A DNA stretch of 64,000 nt from Agrypnia vestita (lineage: Eukaryota > Arthropoda > Insecta > Trichoptera > Phryganeidae), in NCBI GenBank assembly GCA_016648135.1, contig JADDOH010002107.1, positions 115,254 to 179,253 of the forward strand, given 5' to 3'. Both the position numbers and the translations under genes were made by a program. Under the pieces are notes generated by a model. That model worked only from the letters and a program-made list of their open reading frames with translations, was not told where the DNA came from and searched no databases. This document shows positions 44,905 to 56,390 of the stretch, piece by piece; the first letter of the stretch is position 1, and each line of letters begins with the position of its first letter.

Positions 44905-45225
44905 TTGCCTCTGGCTTGTTGACTTAAATTCTCGGTGCATCAAAGTTTGAGGGCTGATGGTTCCACGACGATCGGCGCTAGAACCGGGGCATCATCTATC
45001 TTCTGGCTCTATGCGGAAAGGCCGCGGGATATTTATGATCTAAGTTGGGATCGAAATATCAACACGTTGTGTAATGACGGTGAATCTAGCACGCGGCGCT
45101 GGAAGTAGAAGGGGACTAATATGGCATGTTGTCGGATGCGGGTTTTCGATGCAATTTTGCGCACATTGTATAATGTTCGGGCTCAGGTGAAATTCGACTG
45201 AATAGGAGTCCATTTGTCGCGAGAT
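44905..45225. other. GC-richer island, candidate regulatory element
   Basis: About 300 bp with CATCAAAGTTTG (TCF/Pangolin-type), GCACGCGGCGC and AGGCCGCGGG. No frame stays open and no relative in the window. Confidence 0.28.
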
Positions 45226-45639
45226 ATATTCTGCAGTTTATAAAATACGCATTAAATTATCATGTTACATTATTTGTAATCAAATTTATAAACTCTGTAC
45301 TCTGGCTATCAACTTCCTCTTCTCCTTCTCACTCTTAATGCAGCAGTCATAACTACTAAACCCTTCAAGCGTTGGTGCTATTAAGATTTTTCTAATCGTT
45401 GCCAGAAGCAACATTTGTTCAGCGTGCATTAGTGATGGTTTACGAACCAGTGACTAACCGTTATTTGAGATTTGTATTTTTTTGCCATTTTATTTTTACC
45501 TCTTGCAAAACTGTATCTACAGTTTAATCGCAAGGATTTGATTACAGTATATGTACATTTCCTTAATTAATTGTCCTTAAATTATAGTATAATATAAAAG
45601 CAGAAATTTTAAAACTGTTATGCTTTTAAGTTTTCACTT

Positions 45640-46420
45640 TACAATTCACTGTAGTATCTCTTTAGGATTTTTTCCATATTTTTTTGTCCCGTTACATTTT
45701 ATATTCTATCCGGTAATTTGTTGAATAGTTTTAGTATAACGCACTGTTTGGTTCTGTCTCCGTAATAATATTTTTTATTTCTAGTTTCTTATTCGTTTTT
45801 TTATCTTGTCGTACATTCACGTTGTACTAGATTTGAAACGTTGTTGTTTTAAATATCTCATTCTCGTATTCTTCCAGTGTCAATTTAAAATAAAGTTGTT
45901 TTAGAATCGGTAAGATTTTACACATTTTGAATAGGTTTTCCTTTTGGTCCTTACATTCTTCTTTTGTTTTTTACTTGCTATAGAATTAATTATTCTCAGT
46001 TATAGTTGTTTTGCTTTCTCTAAATATGATTGGAACGTCAATCCGTAGCTGTTTAAGCCATAGTTTACAATTGAGTCTAACAACTATAATATAAGCAATA
46101 GCGTGTGTCTTAGAATACAGTATTTGAGATGAAAGAATATACCGAGTAGGGTCCTTAGTTTCTTACTTGTATCTTCTATGTGATGTGCCCAGTTGAAGTT
46201 TGTGTCCATTGTTTGTCCCAAATATACATATTTGTCTACCTTTTCTAAGTGTTTGTAGCTGCAATCTTCGTAATTATTATGTAAACAATCAAACGAATGC
46301 ACTATTAAAATCAGATCTTTGTCCTTGTCTTTTGTATAAGCGGAATGTATTAACATATATTTCGTTTATTCTTGTATTAATGATTATTCCATTATCTGAT
46401 TGTGTCGATGTAAGTGATTT
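45640..46420 (-). pseudogene. non-LTR reverse transcriptase relic
   Basis: Minus strand at 46356-46084 encodes KHLEKVDKYVYLGQTMD, NFNWAHHIEDTSKKLRTLLG, matching the KYLGvxiD..L.W..HI..l..Kl...lg segment that ends the RT domain of jockey/CR1-like LINEs. Continuing down, YSIVNYGLNSYG matches the Y.iinYGi..WG segment, and further KKYGKNPKEIL-type stretches fit the C-terminal thumb region. Stops and shifts throughout. A different clade from the YPxG tails. Confidence 0.7.
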
Positions 46421-46469
46421 TTTAAAATAATAATAAAGTAATAAGTCTATAAAAAATTAAGGTTGTTAT

Positions 46470-46605
46470 TACGGTCGTTAGACATTTTTAACTGTAACTG
46501 GTCCTCCTGATGACGTTGAATAAGAATTCAACGAAACGTCGAGAATCGTTTCTCGGAAAAACAAACGGTTCGTATAAAATATCCGCAACCAGTTACAGTT
46601 AAATA
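46470..46605 (+). repeat. hammerhead repeat with both inverted arms
   Basis: Terminal arms TAACTGTAACTGGT (46489-46502) and its exact reverse complement (46588-46601); outside the left arm TCGTTAGACATTTTTAACTG is the inverse of what follows the right end in the copies at 15070 and 36960. Between arms lies the best hammerhead core of the window. An additional stem CGAGAA/TTCTCG follows the core. Typical of a Penelope-type pseudo-LTR fragment; no RT or GIY-YIG coding sequence is present nearby. Confidence 0.85.
46502..46546 (+). ncRNA. small hammerhead ribozyme, best copy
   Basis: CTGATGA 46507-46513; stem II GTTGAAT 46515-46521 with ATTCAAC 46526-46532, loop AAGA; GAAA 46533-46536; CGTC 46537-46540; stem I CTC 46504-46506 with GAG 46541-46543, extendable by the outer arms. 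All conserved core bases are present. Cleavage would follow GTC at 46540. Stem III is almost absent, as in the Penelope-associated hammerhead class reported to cleave as dimers, where palindromic ACGT pairs between two molecules. One extra base (C46514) lies between core and stem II. Confidence 0.75.
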
Positions 46606-46619
46606 ATAAGTCTATATTT

Positions 46620-47235
46620 CGATTACTTCACCGGTCGATGAGCGTAACTGTTACTTTCGAAAACCGAATAGTTTTAGCAGTGTTTTAGCAGTGTTTCATT
46701 CACAAGCATCCATTTTGAAGATCATTATGAAACTTTACAAAGTTAACGTTGGTTCTGTCAAGCTTATATTTTAGTTATATTAAGTTCAACCACAACAGTC
46801 TCACGCTCTTTCACTGCTCGGTTCAACAAAAGTTGTAGGTACTTAATCCTTGCTACTTGGTAGATGTTTCGTATCACCAGCATAATGCAGATTATGCAAA
46901 ATATTCCCGTATCTATATCGTGGGATATGTTAGCACTATGTTTAGTACTTATATTTATTCGTATTATCATGAAATTATAATATATTTTTAACATATATAA
47001 TCAACTTTTTTTGTTGTTCATATAAGTAATATTATTATTTTTTATATATACCTATTTTATCCTTTGTAAATTATACGTATAACTTAATATGCAATGTACT
47101 TATGCAAGAAAATGGAAAATAAACATGCCGACAAGCTGTACAAGGCTTGGCACGATCTATAATAACAGAAAATATGTATAAATTTAATGTAAATAATAAA
47201 AAAAAAAAATTGTTATGTAAATATTATTTTAAAAA
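46620..47235. other. AT-rich non-coding stretch, nothing recognised
   Basis: No gene or repeat recognised. Confidence 0.4.
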
Positions 47236-47239
47236 ATAT

Positions 47240-47475
47240 CTTAAGAAATAATATGCCAATATAACGGCACTGAACTGAATTGACTGATTAATTCATTTCT
47301 AATTTGTTCGTTCGTCATCCTATCGACCAAAGATTTTCCACACAAGCACCTTAGTAACCGAATTTCTACCGCATTCAGTCTACTTTCATTCCGTTTTTGC
47401 CAATTCCAGGCTTCACTTCCATACATCAGAGTTCGCACTAGAACGCCATTATGTACCGCTAGTCTTCAATGTTCT
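47240..47475 (-). pseudogene. LINE post-RT segment (YPxG family), minus strand
   Basis: Encodes RTLMYGSEAWNWQKRNESR, LNAVEIRLLRCLCGKS and DRMTNEQIRNE, the LLYGSExWxWQKKNESRxNAVEMRxLRxxCGxxxxDRxxNxxIRxx segment that follows RT in this family. Overlaps in content with 51,540-51,660. Ends where homology would continue towards the tail. Confidence 0.8.
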
Positions 47476-47479
47476 TAAA

Positions 47480-48526
47480 TAACTTATTACATTTATTTGA
47501 CGTTGTACGGTGGAAACAGTTGGCTAATGCATTTGTACGACTGCGCGGTATGTAAAACGGGATATTATTGCGGGATGCATATCTGGAAACCAGGCGCGAG
47601 CAGCGAGTACATTGAAGTATGTCATTGACGTAAACGTATATTTTGGAAAAACATCGAATATTAAAATAAAAATAATATGAATACTGTTGTTATAGGAATA
47701 CTGCGAGATATAATATCTATATTTTATTTCTATCTTTAATCAAAATATATGTTTATGTAAAAATTATGCTTTAATGATATACGTAATTATAATACCTACT
47801 AGAAATAGGAACTCAATAAGATTACCATGTAAGAAAAATAATCCTATGTATACACAGAATTATGTAATGTACTGAGGTGTAAACATGTATAATGAGATGC
47901 CGGAAAAGATAAAAAATATAAATAAAAATAAGGATAAAAAAAATGCTATAATTATTGTAAAAATAGTACAGATTAGAAATATTATATATTTTATTACAGA
48001 TTGTATATGTATTGTTGATTATTGATTAGGATGTATATTATAGAATACGTAAATGTAAATATGTAAGTTATAATGGATTGTATATTCATGATAGATTGTA
48101 AAATATAAAGTGTAAAATATTAGTTAGAATACGGGGATGTCATATTAATTAATTCAAGAAATAAAAAAATGTATTCATTGCTGTACTCTGTAAAATGTAC
48201 TCCCCTGCTGAAAACAGTGAAATATGTAATTTCGTATTTATAGCCTTAATCTTAAAATATAAGAGTAGTTGCGTCACCGCCTTGAAGGGCGTTGGTATGT
48301 ATGCGGAAACTATGTACCTGTTATCCAGTGGAAGAGACATCCCTAGTACAAGACTACAAATCAGAGCGTTCCTTTCCTACGTACGTCTTCGTATGCTAAT
48401 ATAAATAATATTCGTATAAGTAATATTATTTTTTAACTAAGACATTAATCACCGCACAAGTATAGGGTGTTTGGGATCCAAGGTCACGCGACTCGCAACA
48501 ATCTTCGGCGAGAGCGAGTATCAAAT
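47480..48526. other. non-coding stretch, small GC patch at its start
   Basis: 47510-47625 is GC-richer, unexplained. The rest is AT-rich with short frames only. Confidence 0.4.
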
Positions 48527-48914
48527 ATAATAATTTCATTGTCTGTACGTCTGTCTGTCTCTCTATCTGTCCGTCCGTAACTTCGTGTAACGTCCGTGAT
48601 TTCATTCGAATTGTAAAAAAGCAAAAAAAGCGGCCGGAGATGGTGCTTGAACCCCGGGCCAGCAAATCGCCTTTCCGTGGATAGACAAAAATAAATCTAC
48701 TATAAATTAGGGTTTAGCAAACACGCGAATCATTTCATGTTCCACCAGCACAATCACCAGGCTTTAAAATAGTACCTTTAGATGCTGGCAGGGGAAAAAA
48801 TGATCAAATATTTTGATGAAAATCGTTATTACTATTTCATGGCTATCGGTTATAAATCAGTAAATACTTGTTCTTTAGGAACAGGCATGTAAAAGTACAT
48901 CATTTTTGGTGGAT
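48527..48914. repeat. dispersed repeat, longest copy
   Basis: Same start (GTCTGTACGTCTGTCTGTC, ACTTCGTGTAACGTCCGTGATTTC), middle (GGAGATGGTGCTTGAACCCCGGGCC) and end (GGAACAGGCATGTAAAAGTAC...GGCTAGT) as 4622-4844 and 28986-29142. It has a roughly 140-bp segment (48745-48880) absent from the 4.6-kb copy. Confidence 0.7.
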
Positions 48915-49009
48915 AAGGCTAGTTGTGAAAATATATAAGAAGGATGATATGATGAAGGAAATAATTGCTTGGAATTCATTTTTTTACATTTATTTTAAGG
49001 CGGTCTTTT

Positions 49010-49370
49010 TTAATTTCTGATTTATGGAACGCACTTACATGCCTGCTCCTTGGGCAGTTATTGACACCTTGTAGCCATTGCGGCGTAATAAACGACTGTG
49101 TAACGTAATATCTCCGGGCCGTTCCCACAGCAGAATTTAACACCGTCCACGTAGCGTATATTAAGTAGATTCAACAAATACCGACACCACATATGATTTA
49201 CCCACACGTGGGCGGCGGACCGGCGAGCGCCTGCCAAGTATGCATATTTCTCCCATAGGCGGATTTGCTAATAGGGTTCCTCCCATATTTATCAGGGATA
49301 GGCCAATCGATTTTCCACACACCTGACAACACGATTCGATATATTTTGCTTTCAAAAATATTGTGTTTTA
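49010..49370. other. GC-richer island dense in factor-binding words, candidate enhancer
   Basis: Holds CCACACGTGGGCGG (with ACGTG), ATGCATAT (POU-like), TTATCAGGGATAGG (paired GATA words), AATCGAT and CACACCTG (Snail-type E-box) within about 200 bp. No long frame, no repeat relative. The clustering is suggestive, not proof. Confidence 0.38.
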
Positions 49371-50220
49371 TATTTTGTCGTTTATAACGTTTATTTTGAA
49401 GATGAGCATAATTGTTTATTTAAAAAAAAATGATTGTGAGAGGAGGGTAATCTATGGCTTTTATTATTTATATAACTTTTCAATAAAAAGTTTTTTTGAA
49501 CACTTGTCTCTTAGTTTGTCTAGATAGTTTGTGAATTTAGAAAAAATTATTATTACTAAGGCAGTGTAGGTTTTTTATTGTAATCTTAAATCTATCCATT
49601 TCTGTCATTGCAACTTTTTTTACTTTTGCTACGTCTATCACGCACTTTGTTTCTGATATATATAATATAACCTTACACAAGTACGTGATAGACTAAGTAA
49701 AAAAGTGGCGCTCAGAATGGAACAAATGCGCCGAAATGGAAATGGATATTCCATACTGATTTGTGGATTTTATGCTTCCTTGGGAGGATCTAAGTTTCTT
49801 TATTATCACGTATGCCTGAAGTCTTGTAAAATATCTGAAGATTCATGCTTTTATTTCATGTAACGATATTCTCATCAGAGTTTAGCACCCTTTTTCTATT
49901 TAACGTGAAGGTTAAGTTTTTTTTTATTGTATATATTTATTTCATTTTTGTGTGAACCGCGTAATTGTTAAACTGATACTATATATAAACTGATACTATG
50001 ATGTTATTATATAAGGATAAGCATATAATTTCCAATGTGTTATTTATCTTTTCTTCTAATCTCAAACGGCTGAACATTGCGCAAATGTTCTTAACGAAAT
50101 TGTGTCCGCTGACGAAGATACAAGTTCACGACAAATTTTGGTCATGCTTTACTGTCTTAGTATGATCAGACTAGTATTATTATTGGAGTTTTCCTCCTAC
50201 CACGTAATAGTTGTATTAAA
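49371..50220. other. AT-rich non-coding stretch, nothing recognised
   Basis: No gene or repeat recognised. Confidence 0.4.
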
Positions 50221-50221
50221 A

Positions 50222-50545
50222 ACTAACCCATAAAAACCAAGTTTTTATTAAACTCCCTTTCTCATTTTCTAGTGGAAACTGGTTTGGCGCTTAACCTACG
50301 CGTTAGGCTTCGGTCGGGCGACGCTATAAAGGTAGTAATAAAAAATTTCCAAAAATCTAAAATTATACTTTAATCAGGTTTAGTGTCTGCCAGATGCGTC
50401 GCAGTCTCTTCATACAACTGAGTAAGTTGTATGAAAAAACTATTAAAAATTTGAAAAATCCAAAATTATACTATAATTTAATCAAGAAAACAAACAAGCA
50501 GACGCCACGAGTTAAAAGAAAGGAAGTAAAAAAGAGGTTCCTTCT
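50222..50545. repeat. short non-autonomous repeat, family C
   Basis: CCCATAAAAACCAAGTTTTTATTAAACTCC at the start and CGCCACGAGTTAAAAGAAAGGAAGTAA at the end match the insert at 21647-21970 along the length. The ends are imperfectly complementary (CTCCCTTTCT versus AGAAAGGAAG), consistent with a MITE. Confidence 0.65.
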
Positions 50546-50977
50546 CCTAGAACACTTCTCCTAAAAAAAGGTAACTTCAATTTTTTATATATACAAGGTA
50601 TCGCATTCCACATTTTTGCAATTAGTGCATCGTCGCTTTTCCGGAAGTGAATATTAGTTTTCCGATCTTTTTATGGTTTTTATGGAAAAGAAATACATAT
50701 ATGAAAAACATGATTATTTTTACGTATTTTAATTATTTTTGAGGTTGAAGGTTATTCCAACCCTGTGCGCTTTGAACTGTGATAGGTTAACGACATCAAA
50801 GTTGCGCTAACAAGACTTTTATTCCTTTTCGCGGAGTTTGTTATTCAAATGAACTTTGTGTCTGTGCCTTATCTTAGCAGCTCCACCGTGTGTGGCATCG
50901 CTTTAAATACGATTAATACTTTAATCGAATGACAACGTCATTTCATAACTCACTATAAAGGGCCTGCTTTATTTGAT
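50546..50977. other. non-coding stretch, nothing recognised
   Basis: Slightly GC-richer from 50780 to 50940. Confidence 0.4.
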
Positions 50978-51016
50978 TGATCGATTATTACCTGTAATAC
51001 AGGTAATAATCGATCA
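50978..51016. repeat. 39-bp perfect palindrome
   Basis: TGATCGATTATTACCTGTA, one central A, then its exact reverse complement. A further direct copy of AGGTAATAATCG follows at about 51021-51032. Holds ATCGAT twice. Confidence 0.92.
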
Positions 51017-51139
51017 TTATAGGTAATAATCGTCTACCTTATTCGTCTACCTTAATTGTTACTGAATGTAAATTAATAATAAAAAGCAAACAATTATAAA
51101 ATTACATATAATGCATCACGCACCATACCGCTGTTCTAA

Positions 51140-51700
51140 AGGTTTTTCAAATTTTTGTTTCCCACAGGGGTAGGCAGAAATAATAGAGCGCCGTACTCTT
51201 CTGTCCTGATATACAACTCTCGCCTCATCCGCATTCATACATTTTCGCACACAAGCTTGGCGATTGTTGAGTTTTCTAACAGGACCGTCCTCCAATATCT
51301 ACTTTTTCTGGTCAAGCCACGTCTTCTGCGGTCGTACACTCTTTCTAGTGTTGTCAACACATGCGTCATATCTTTTTCTTACCATCCTTTCCTTATTCAT
51401 ACGCTCACATGCTCAAATCATCTGAGCAACCTTTATTATTTTTTAATTATATTAATAATTTTAAGATCAGCTTTACATTCATTCCTATTATCTTCACTCT
51501 TTACTCCATCATAAATGGATTTACCACACGTACGTCAAAGGGATCTCATCTCCCTACATTCAGTCTACTTTCGTTCCTCTTCTGCCAGTTCCAGGCTTCA
51601 CTTCCATACATCAGTGTTGGTGCCAGAATTCCATTATGTGCCGCTAGTCTTGCCTCGATAGACATATTTCTAATAAAAATTATTGCATTCAAAGCTCCTT
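51140..51700 (-). pseudogene. LINE 3' coding tail (YPxG family), minus strand
   Basis: From 51,660 downward the minus strand reads IEARLAAHNGILAPTLMYGSEAWNWQKRNESRLNV in two pieces, the post-RT segment, and towards 51,160 the GNRKR-type basic stretch, the MRMRREL-like segment and the 3' end with CCCCTGTGGG in place of CCCCTGCGGG. A stretch around 51,400-51,530 is unrelated AT-rich DNA. Many frameshifts. Confidence 0.7.
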
Positions 51701-54104
51701 ACCGTACACCTAGCTTTTTTATTATATATTTTTTGAATCAGTATACTTTGATATTTCAAACATCACACTGAAATTCATTCATTCATCGTTATAGGTTAAA
51801 TGTGTACATTCTGTTTCCATATGTAAGATTTTGTAAAGTATAAACACAATTAACTCATCATATATTTTCTTCCAGTCCTTCTCCCTTATTATATAACTAT
51901 AAAATTAATTTATTGTCACTTGTAGACCTCGCTATTAACACGAGTTGTATTGAAGAAATCAGTACTTTAAAAATATGACCGCAATAATTTGACTGGAAAG
52001 ATGTCAGGACTTTTCCGCTCAAAATTCAGCATTTTATTTCGAATTCGATAAAAATCTAGTATACAAATCACACAATAGCAAATAAATATTATTCATATTT
52101 GGAATTTTATGTGATAAATTCAAAACATTTTGTTTTCTAAGGAATGTTGAAGAATATCGTATGGGTATCACATATATTTTATAGTAAAAAAATATGATTC
52201 ACGAGCATTGCTTGGCAAATTTATTCTCTCTGATTTTTTTCAATAACGCGTGTTTTCTTTATAACGCTCGAAAAATAACGCAAAACCCAAAACAGATCTT
52301 TTGAATCACTCGAGTTTTGCGTCGGATTGAATAAGTCTCAAGCTGCTTTTCCATACCTATAAAATTTTCAAAGATTTATAAAAATGTGATATTACACCTC
52401 GATAACCATCGGGCGAAACAACCCACCCATATTTTATTTTCCTCTTTGTAAAAGGGAAACCGTTGTGAAACTGGCAACATTACGGGAGAATGGCAAACAT
52501 TGAGTGGTGCTTTTAGGTTCCTGGCCATTTTCTTTCTTTTATCGAATCTTTCTTAGAAACTTTGTTTACACTATTTTTGAGTATCAATTCGTTTTAAGCA
52601 GTTCATTTACAGTAGGAAAAATATATATTTGTACATCAGCGAATATAGTTTGATCCTTGATCAACACAACAGAAAAACTGTTTTTAATTTCTGTAGATTT
52701 AAATAGTTGTGATCGACTTATGGTGATAAAACGCCAGGGTTTACTAGATCGGCACTCACTTTGATGCGTGAGCAGGCCGACCAATCAAAGATCGAAGCGA
52801 AGAACGAAGCCTCCAGCACGCGGGCATAGTTAACACTGCTCGCGCCCGCTTATTCATTCCTTTTTCGGATTTTCAAACCTTCAAAAAGCTACATTGATAG
52901 TCGCCCGTTATCCTCTCTGAGTGGGGAGTGAAACTATCTAATATTATAATTAGTTAGGACCACAAGGCTCTGCGTATCAATGTTTTACCATCCTCTCTTC
53001 TAAATTCAAAGCAGTCGAAAAATTGTAGTTATTGTAAGGTCGGCAATATGAACACTCTGAAAGATCCTCCATGGAAATTCGGCGTGAACGATTCTTCTGG
53101 GTTGCCCAGAAATAAGACAAGAGATGGCGTATGCAAATATATAATGAGACTATTAATCCTTTACTGATGGATCGCAACTCGAGACAGAAATGTTTCAAAT
53201 TATGTTTTGCAGTCGGCTAGGAATTTGAATGGCCTTTGGAGCCAGTAGAAGTAGAGAATATGAAGAAGGTACGTGAGCTACATCTTTTTAGGCGCGATAA
53301 AAACTATTTATTACAACTTATTACGACGTACCCAATTTTTTAATTATGGTAGTAGATAGTTGCAACATATTCTTACAAAGATTTATAATTATTTTTAACA
53401 AGTTGTTGACAACAATTTAGGAGCAAATTTAGAGCTATTTGTAGTACCTATAGCTGAGTTGTTATGAGAGCTTATATCACGTATAAGAGAGGAGAGAATG
53501 GTAAAGAAAATATTACAAACGAGTGTTGAAGATTATAGAACCTGCCCTTTGTTATTTTCAACAGAACCAGAACCAGAATTCTGCGAAAATCTAGAATGAA
53601 GAGATTCACAAACTATTGGGAGGACAGAAATGTTAAAAGATCCAAGATACACTAAAATAGACTAATCGAGAGTGATGGCCAGAAGAGAAACAGTGTGATG
53701 TAGTTTGTGTACCATATACCTATTAGTGTATTAAAAATTCTAAGCAATGAATCGCGAACTCTTCTAGGTGGTATAATTGTAAAGAAATAAAATGTTTTTA
53801 AGGATGCCAACCTCCATAATAGTAATTTCAAATAAATGTACAGTTTGTCCTAAACATTCTGTTAAAAATGCCCCAGGATGATTTATTTGTAATTTTGTAA
53901 AAAAAATATCCGTCTCGTGAATAATGTCGTTATTCAGGTTATTAAATTTTCACCCTTCGATGGGTGCGTAATGTGATTATAATATTTTTACCCTTAACTA
54001 TATTTTTAACGGCATTTCTTACCCTGCCGAGTCACACTTTATGTTGCATTATTAGCTGTCAAAGGAAGTGTACTGCTAATACGATGTATGTGTTTTTCTT
54101 TACA
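51701..54104. other. non-coding stretch, nothing firm
   Basis: AT-rich with GC-richer patches at 52,390-52,540 and 52,740-52,850. 53,500-53,700 has a degraded look of a LINE tail on the plus strand (MVKKILQTSVEDYR-like near 53,498), unproven. Confidence 0.35.
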
Positions 54105-54105
54105 G

Positions 54106-54184
54106 AGCGTTGCTCAGTAATTGACAGTGATGTCGTCGGCACACGGCGCGCGGCGGCTGCGTCCGCAGTCGGAAAGCGATTCCT
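54106..54184 (+). other. candidate internal exon, 79 bp, GC-rich
   Basis: GTGTTTTTCTTTACAG at 54090-54105 is a strong splice acceptor with a polypyrimidine run, and CT|GTAAGG at 54185 a strong donor. The sequence between is GC-rich with clustered CG (GGCGCGCGGCGGCTGCG). One frame is open across it and would encode an Arg/Ala-rich stretch with RRAAAASAVGKR. Could be coding or 5' untranslated; no homology recognised. Confidence 0.35.
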
Positions 54185-54189
54185 GTAAG

Positions 54190-56390
54190 GGGCCTCTAAT
54201 TTGATTGTGCGCTATTTGAGCGCATTTCCGACTTAAATGTGATTTGAACGACGAAAGTTGGTGTATCTCCCTGAATGACGAATATGTGTACTTGCTCTCA
54301 GATCAGATCTGTGTATTACAATTACATTGGTTCGTTCCAGCTTCTGCTATGCGTCAGTTCTAAATTGATTAAAATGCAACAGCGCACTTCGGTTAATAAA
54401 GTGATTGGCTTGTTGGCACCATGCAATACGTGCATGGTAATTTTCTTGTCATGTGCAGCGTTTACTTTGGCAATGTTTTGTGAACCATTATTACCTATAA
54501 TAATGACCTGCCTCATTATAAACAATAGATTTTTAATAAATTACCTGATATTTTAAAACTTTCAGCATTTTACGGTTATATTTAAGACTAAATTCATACA
54601 TTTTTTTTTATTTATTTATATAAAGGAAGGATAGCACACAGTACATGCATACGAAAAAAAAAATTGTTTCATTGAACAAGAAATCATCGTAATATCAAAA
54701 ACATGCACATCTTATCTCCTATACCTAATATCATGCACTTTGTAATTCGCCATTGTTTATTAATGTTTTAAAGTTTTTAAGATAAATGTTTTTGATTAGG
54801 GTGTGTAAGTGCGTGTGTATTATATGTGGTGGTGAATGGTGAACCTTATAATGAAATGACAACTAGAAAAAAAAGAGCAAAAATTAGAATTCTGGAATTA
54901 CATATTTGTTGTGTTTTCACTTAACGTTGGACATTAATTTATTTTTGAAAATTGTCCGTGTTTTACAATATATACATTGGGTTACTATTTAAGTTATTAA
55001 TAAAATTATTCATATTTGTAATAGTTTATACAATACAGTTAGATGAAGTACCTAGTCTAATAAAATATAATTGTCACACATAATTAGGAACATTTAAAGA
55101 AAAATATTTTATTGGCATATCCGTACACACACACACACACGTTTAGATATTAAGAACACAAATTGTAGCTACAGAAAATACATTCTTGAGTCAAACATGC
55201 ACATAACTTCAAAATAAATAGCCCTATCCATAATACAAAGAAAAAATTATAAGAATTATTGCAAGTGAGATAATTTAAATAATTAATCTATCATAAGTTT
55301 AAAAATTAACTCATCTGCGAGATCAAACTTTTCTGTCTATTTAGTATTAAGAGTAAATATCGTTTATACATGCCTTTTATTGAAATTCTTCGTAGTTGTA
55401 TTATTTTGTTAATTAAAAATCGATTCTCAATCTTGAAAGAAAACTTTTATCCTCTTCTTGACAATTTGAATTTTATTTTTCTATTATTTAGCTATTTATA
55501 TATACAAATACAATAATAAAAAATAAAAATTGTACTTACACACTGTTATTTTGACATAATATATAAAAATAAAATAATACGTAATATCCAGTATTGTGTA
55601 ATACTTATTGTTGAAAAGATTGTAAGGAATATACTTATTTGTATACATAAATGCCTTTTTATCATGAAATAATTAACATGTGTACATTTTATTTGGCGAT
55701 GATAATACTGGTGAATAAATAAAATACCGCTTTTCGGAAGCTTCAAAACACTTTTTTGACTTGGGTAAGGTTTTCATTTTCAAAAAATACTTTTTCCCGA
55801 TGGTAAAAATAAATATTCCTTATAAATAAATATTTGCTTAGCATATTATTTACTATAGCATATTATTAACAACATTTTAATACTGTCGCTACTTGTTTGT
55901 ATTCAACTTTGTTTTTTTTAGAATCTCTTCCTGTAGCATAAATGAAATATAAACGTATCGCATGTTCTTGCTATTTAACTGAATGTTTCCCATTTCATAT
56001 GGGAATATAACAGTAGAGATGAAAATCATATCTTTTTGAGGGAATAACAAACAAAGAGTCGTCACAAGTGGGCCTAGATTAGATTTATTTCTCTACAATA
56101 GCCAAAATACAAAAGAATCGTATGTGGTATCACTCTACCGGATCCAGCCTTCTAAAAGATTTTCTGCTGTTATTACTATTTATTTACATGCGAGATCATA
56201 AAGAATTAAACGGATCAACTATATTCATGAAACATTGTACTCATACATTATACGTCCCACTTCCAAATGTATCCAATGTATCCTTTTATATCATACTTAC
56301 CAATCGCTCTGTCCCTTGCCGTCTCGCGGCCCCGTATATATTTTTTTACCATATTGCTAAAATAAGCCATTTAGTACCTGACTAAACGCA
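54190..56390. other. AT-rich non-coding stretch, nothing recognised
   Basis: CA run at 55127-55140. The 54.60-54.72 kb A/T-rich segment resembles a LINE 3' end in minus orientation but has no readable domain. Confidence 0.4.

Noticed and set aside
51361..51771. 136-codon plus-strand open frame, hydrophobic
   Set aside because: Antisense of a LINE tail and AT-rich filler; the apparent membrane-like composition comes from T-rich DNA.
54106..54188. Neuropeptide precursor based on RR and GKR
   Set aside because: The frame has no signal peptide or repeated peptide units; the dibasic residues come from GC-rich codons. Kept only as a candidate exon.
55127..55140. CA run as a regulatory element
   Set aside because: Short dinucleotide microsatellite, no further structure.
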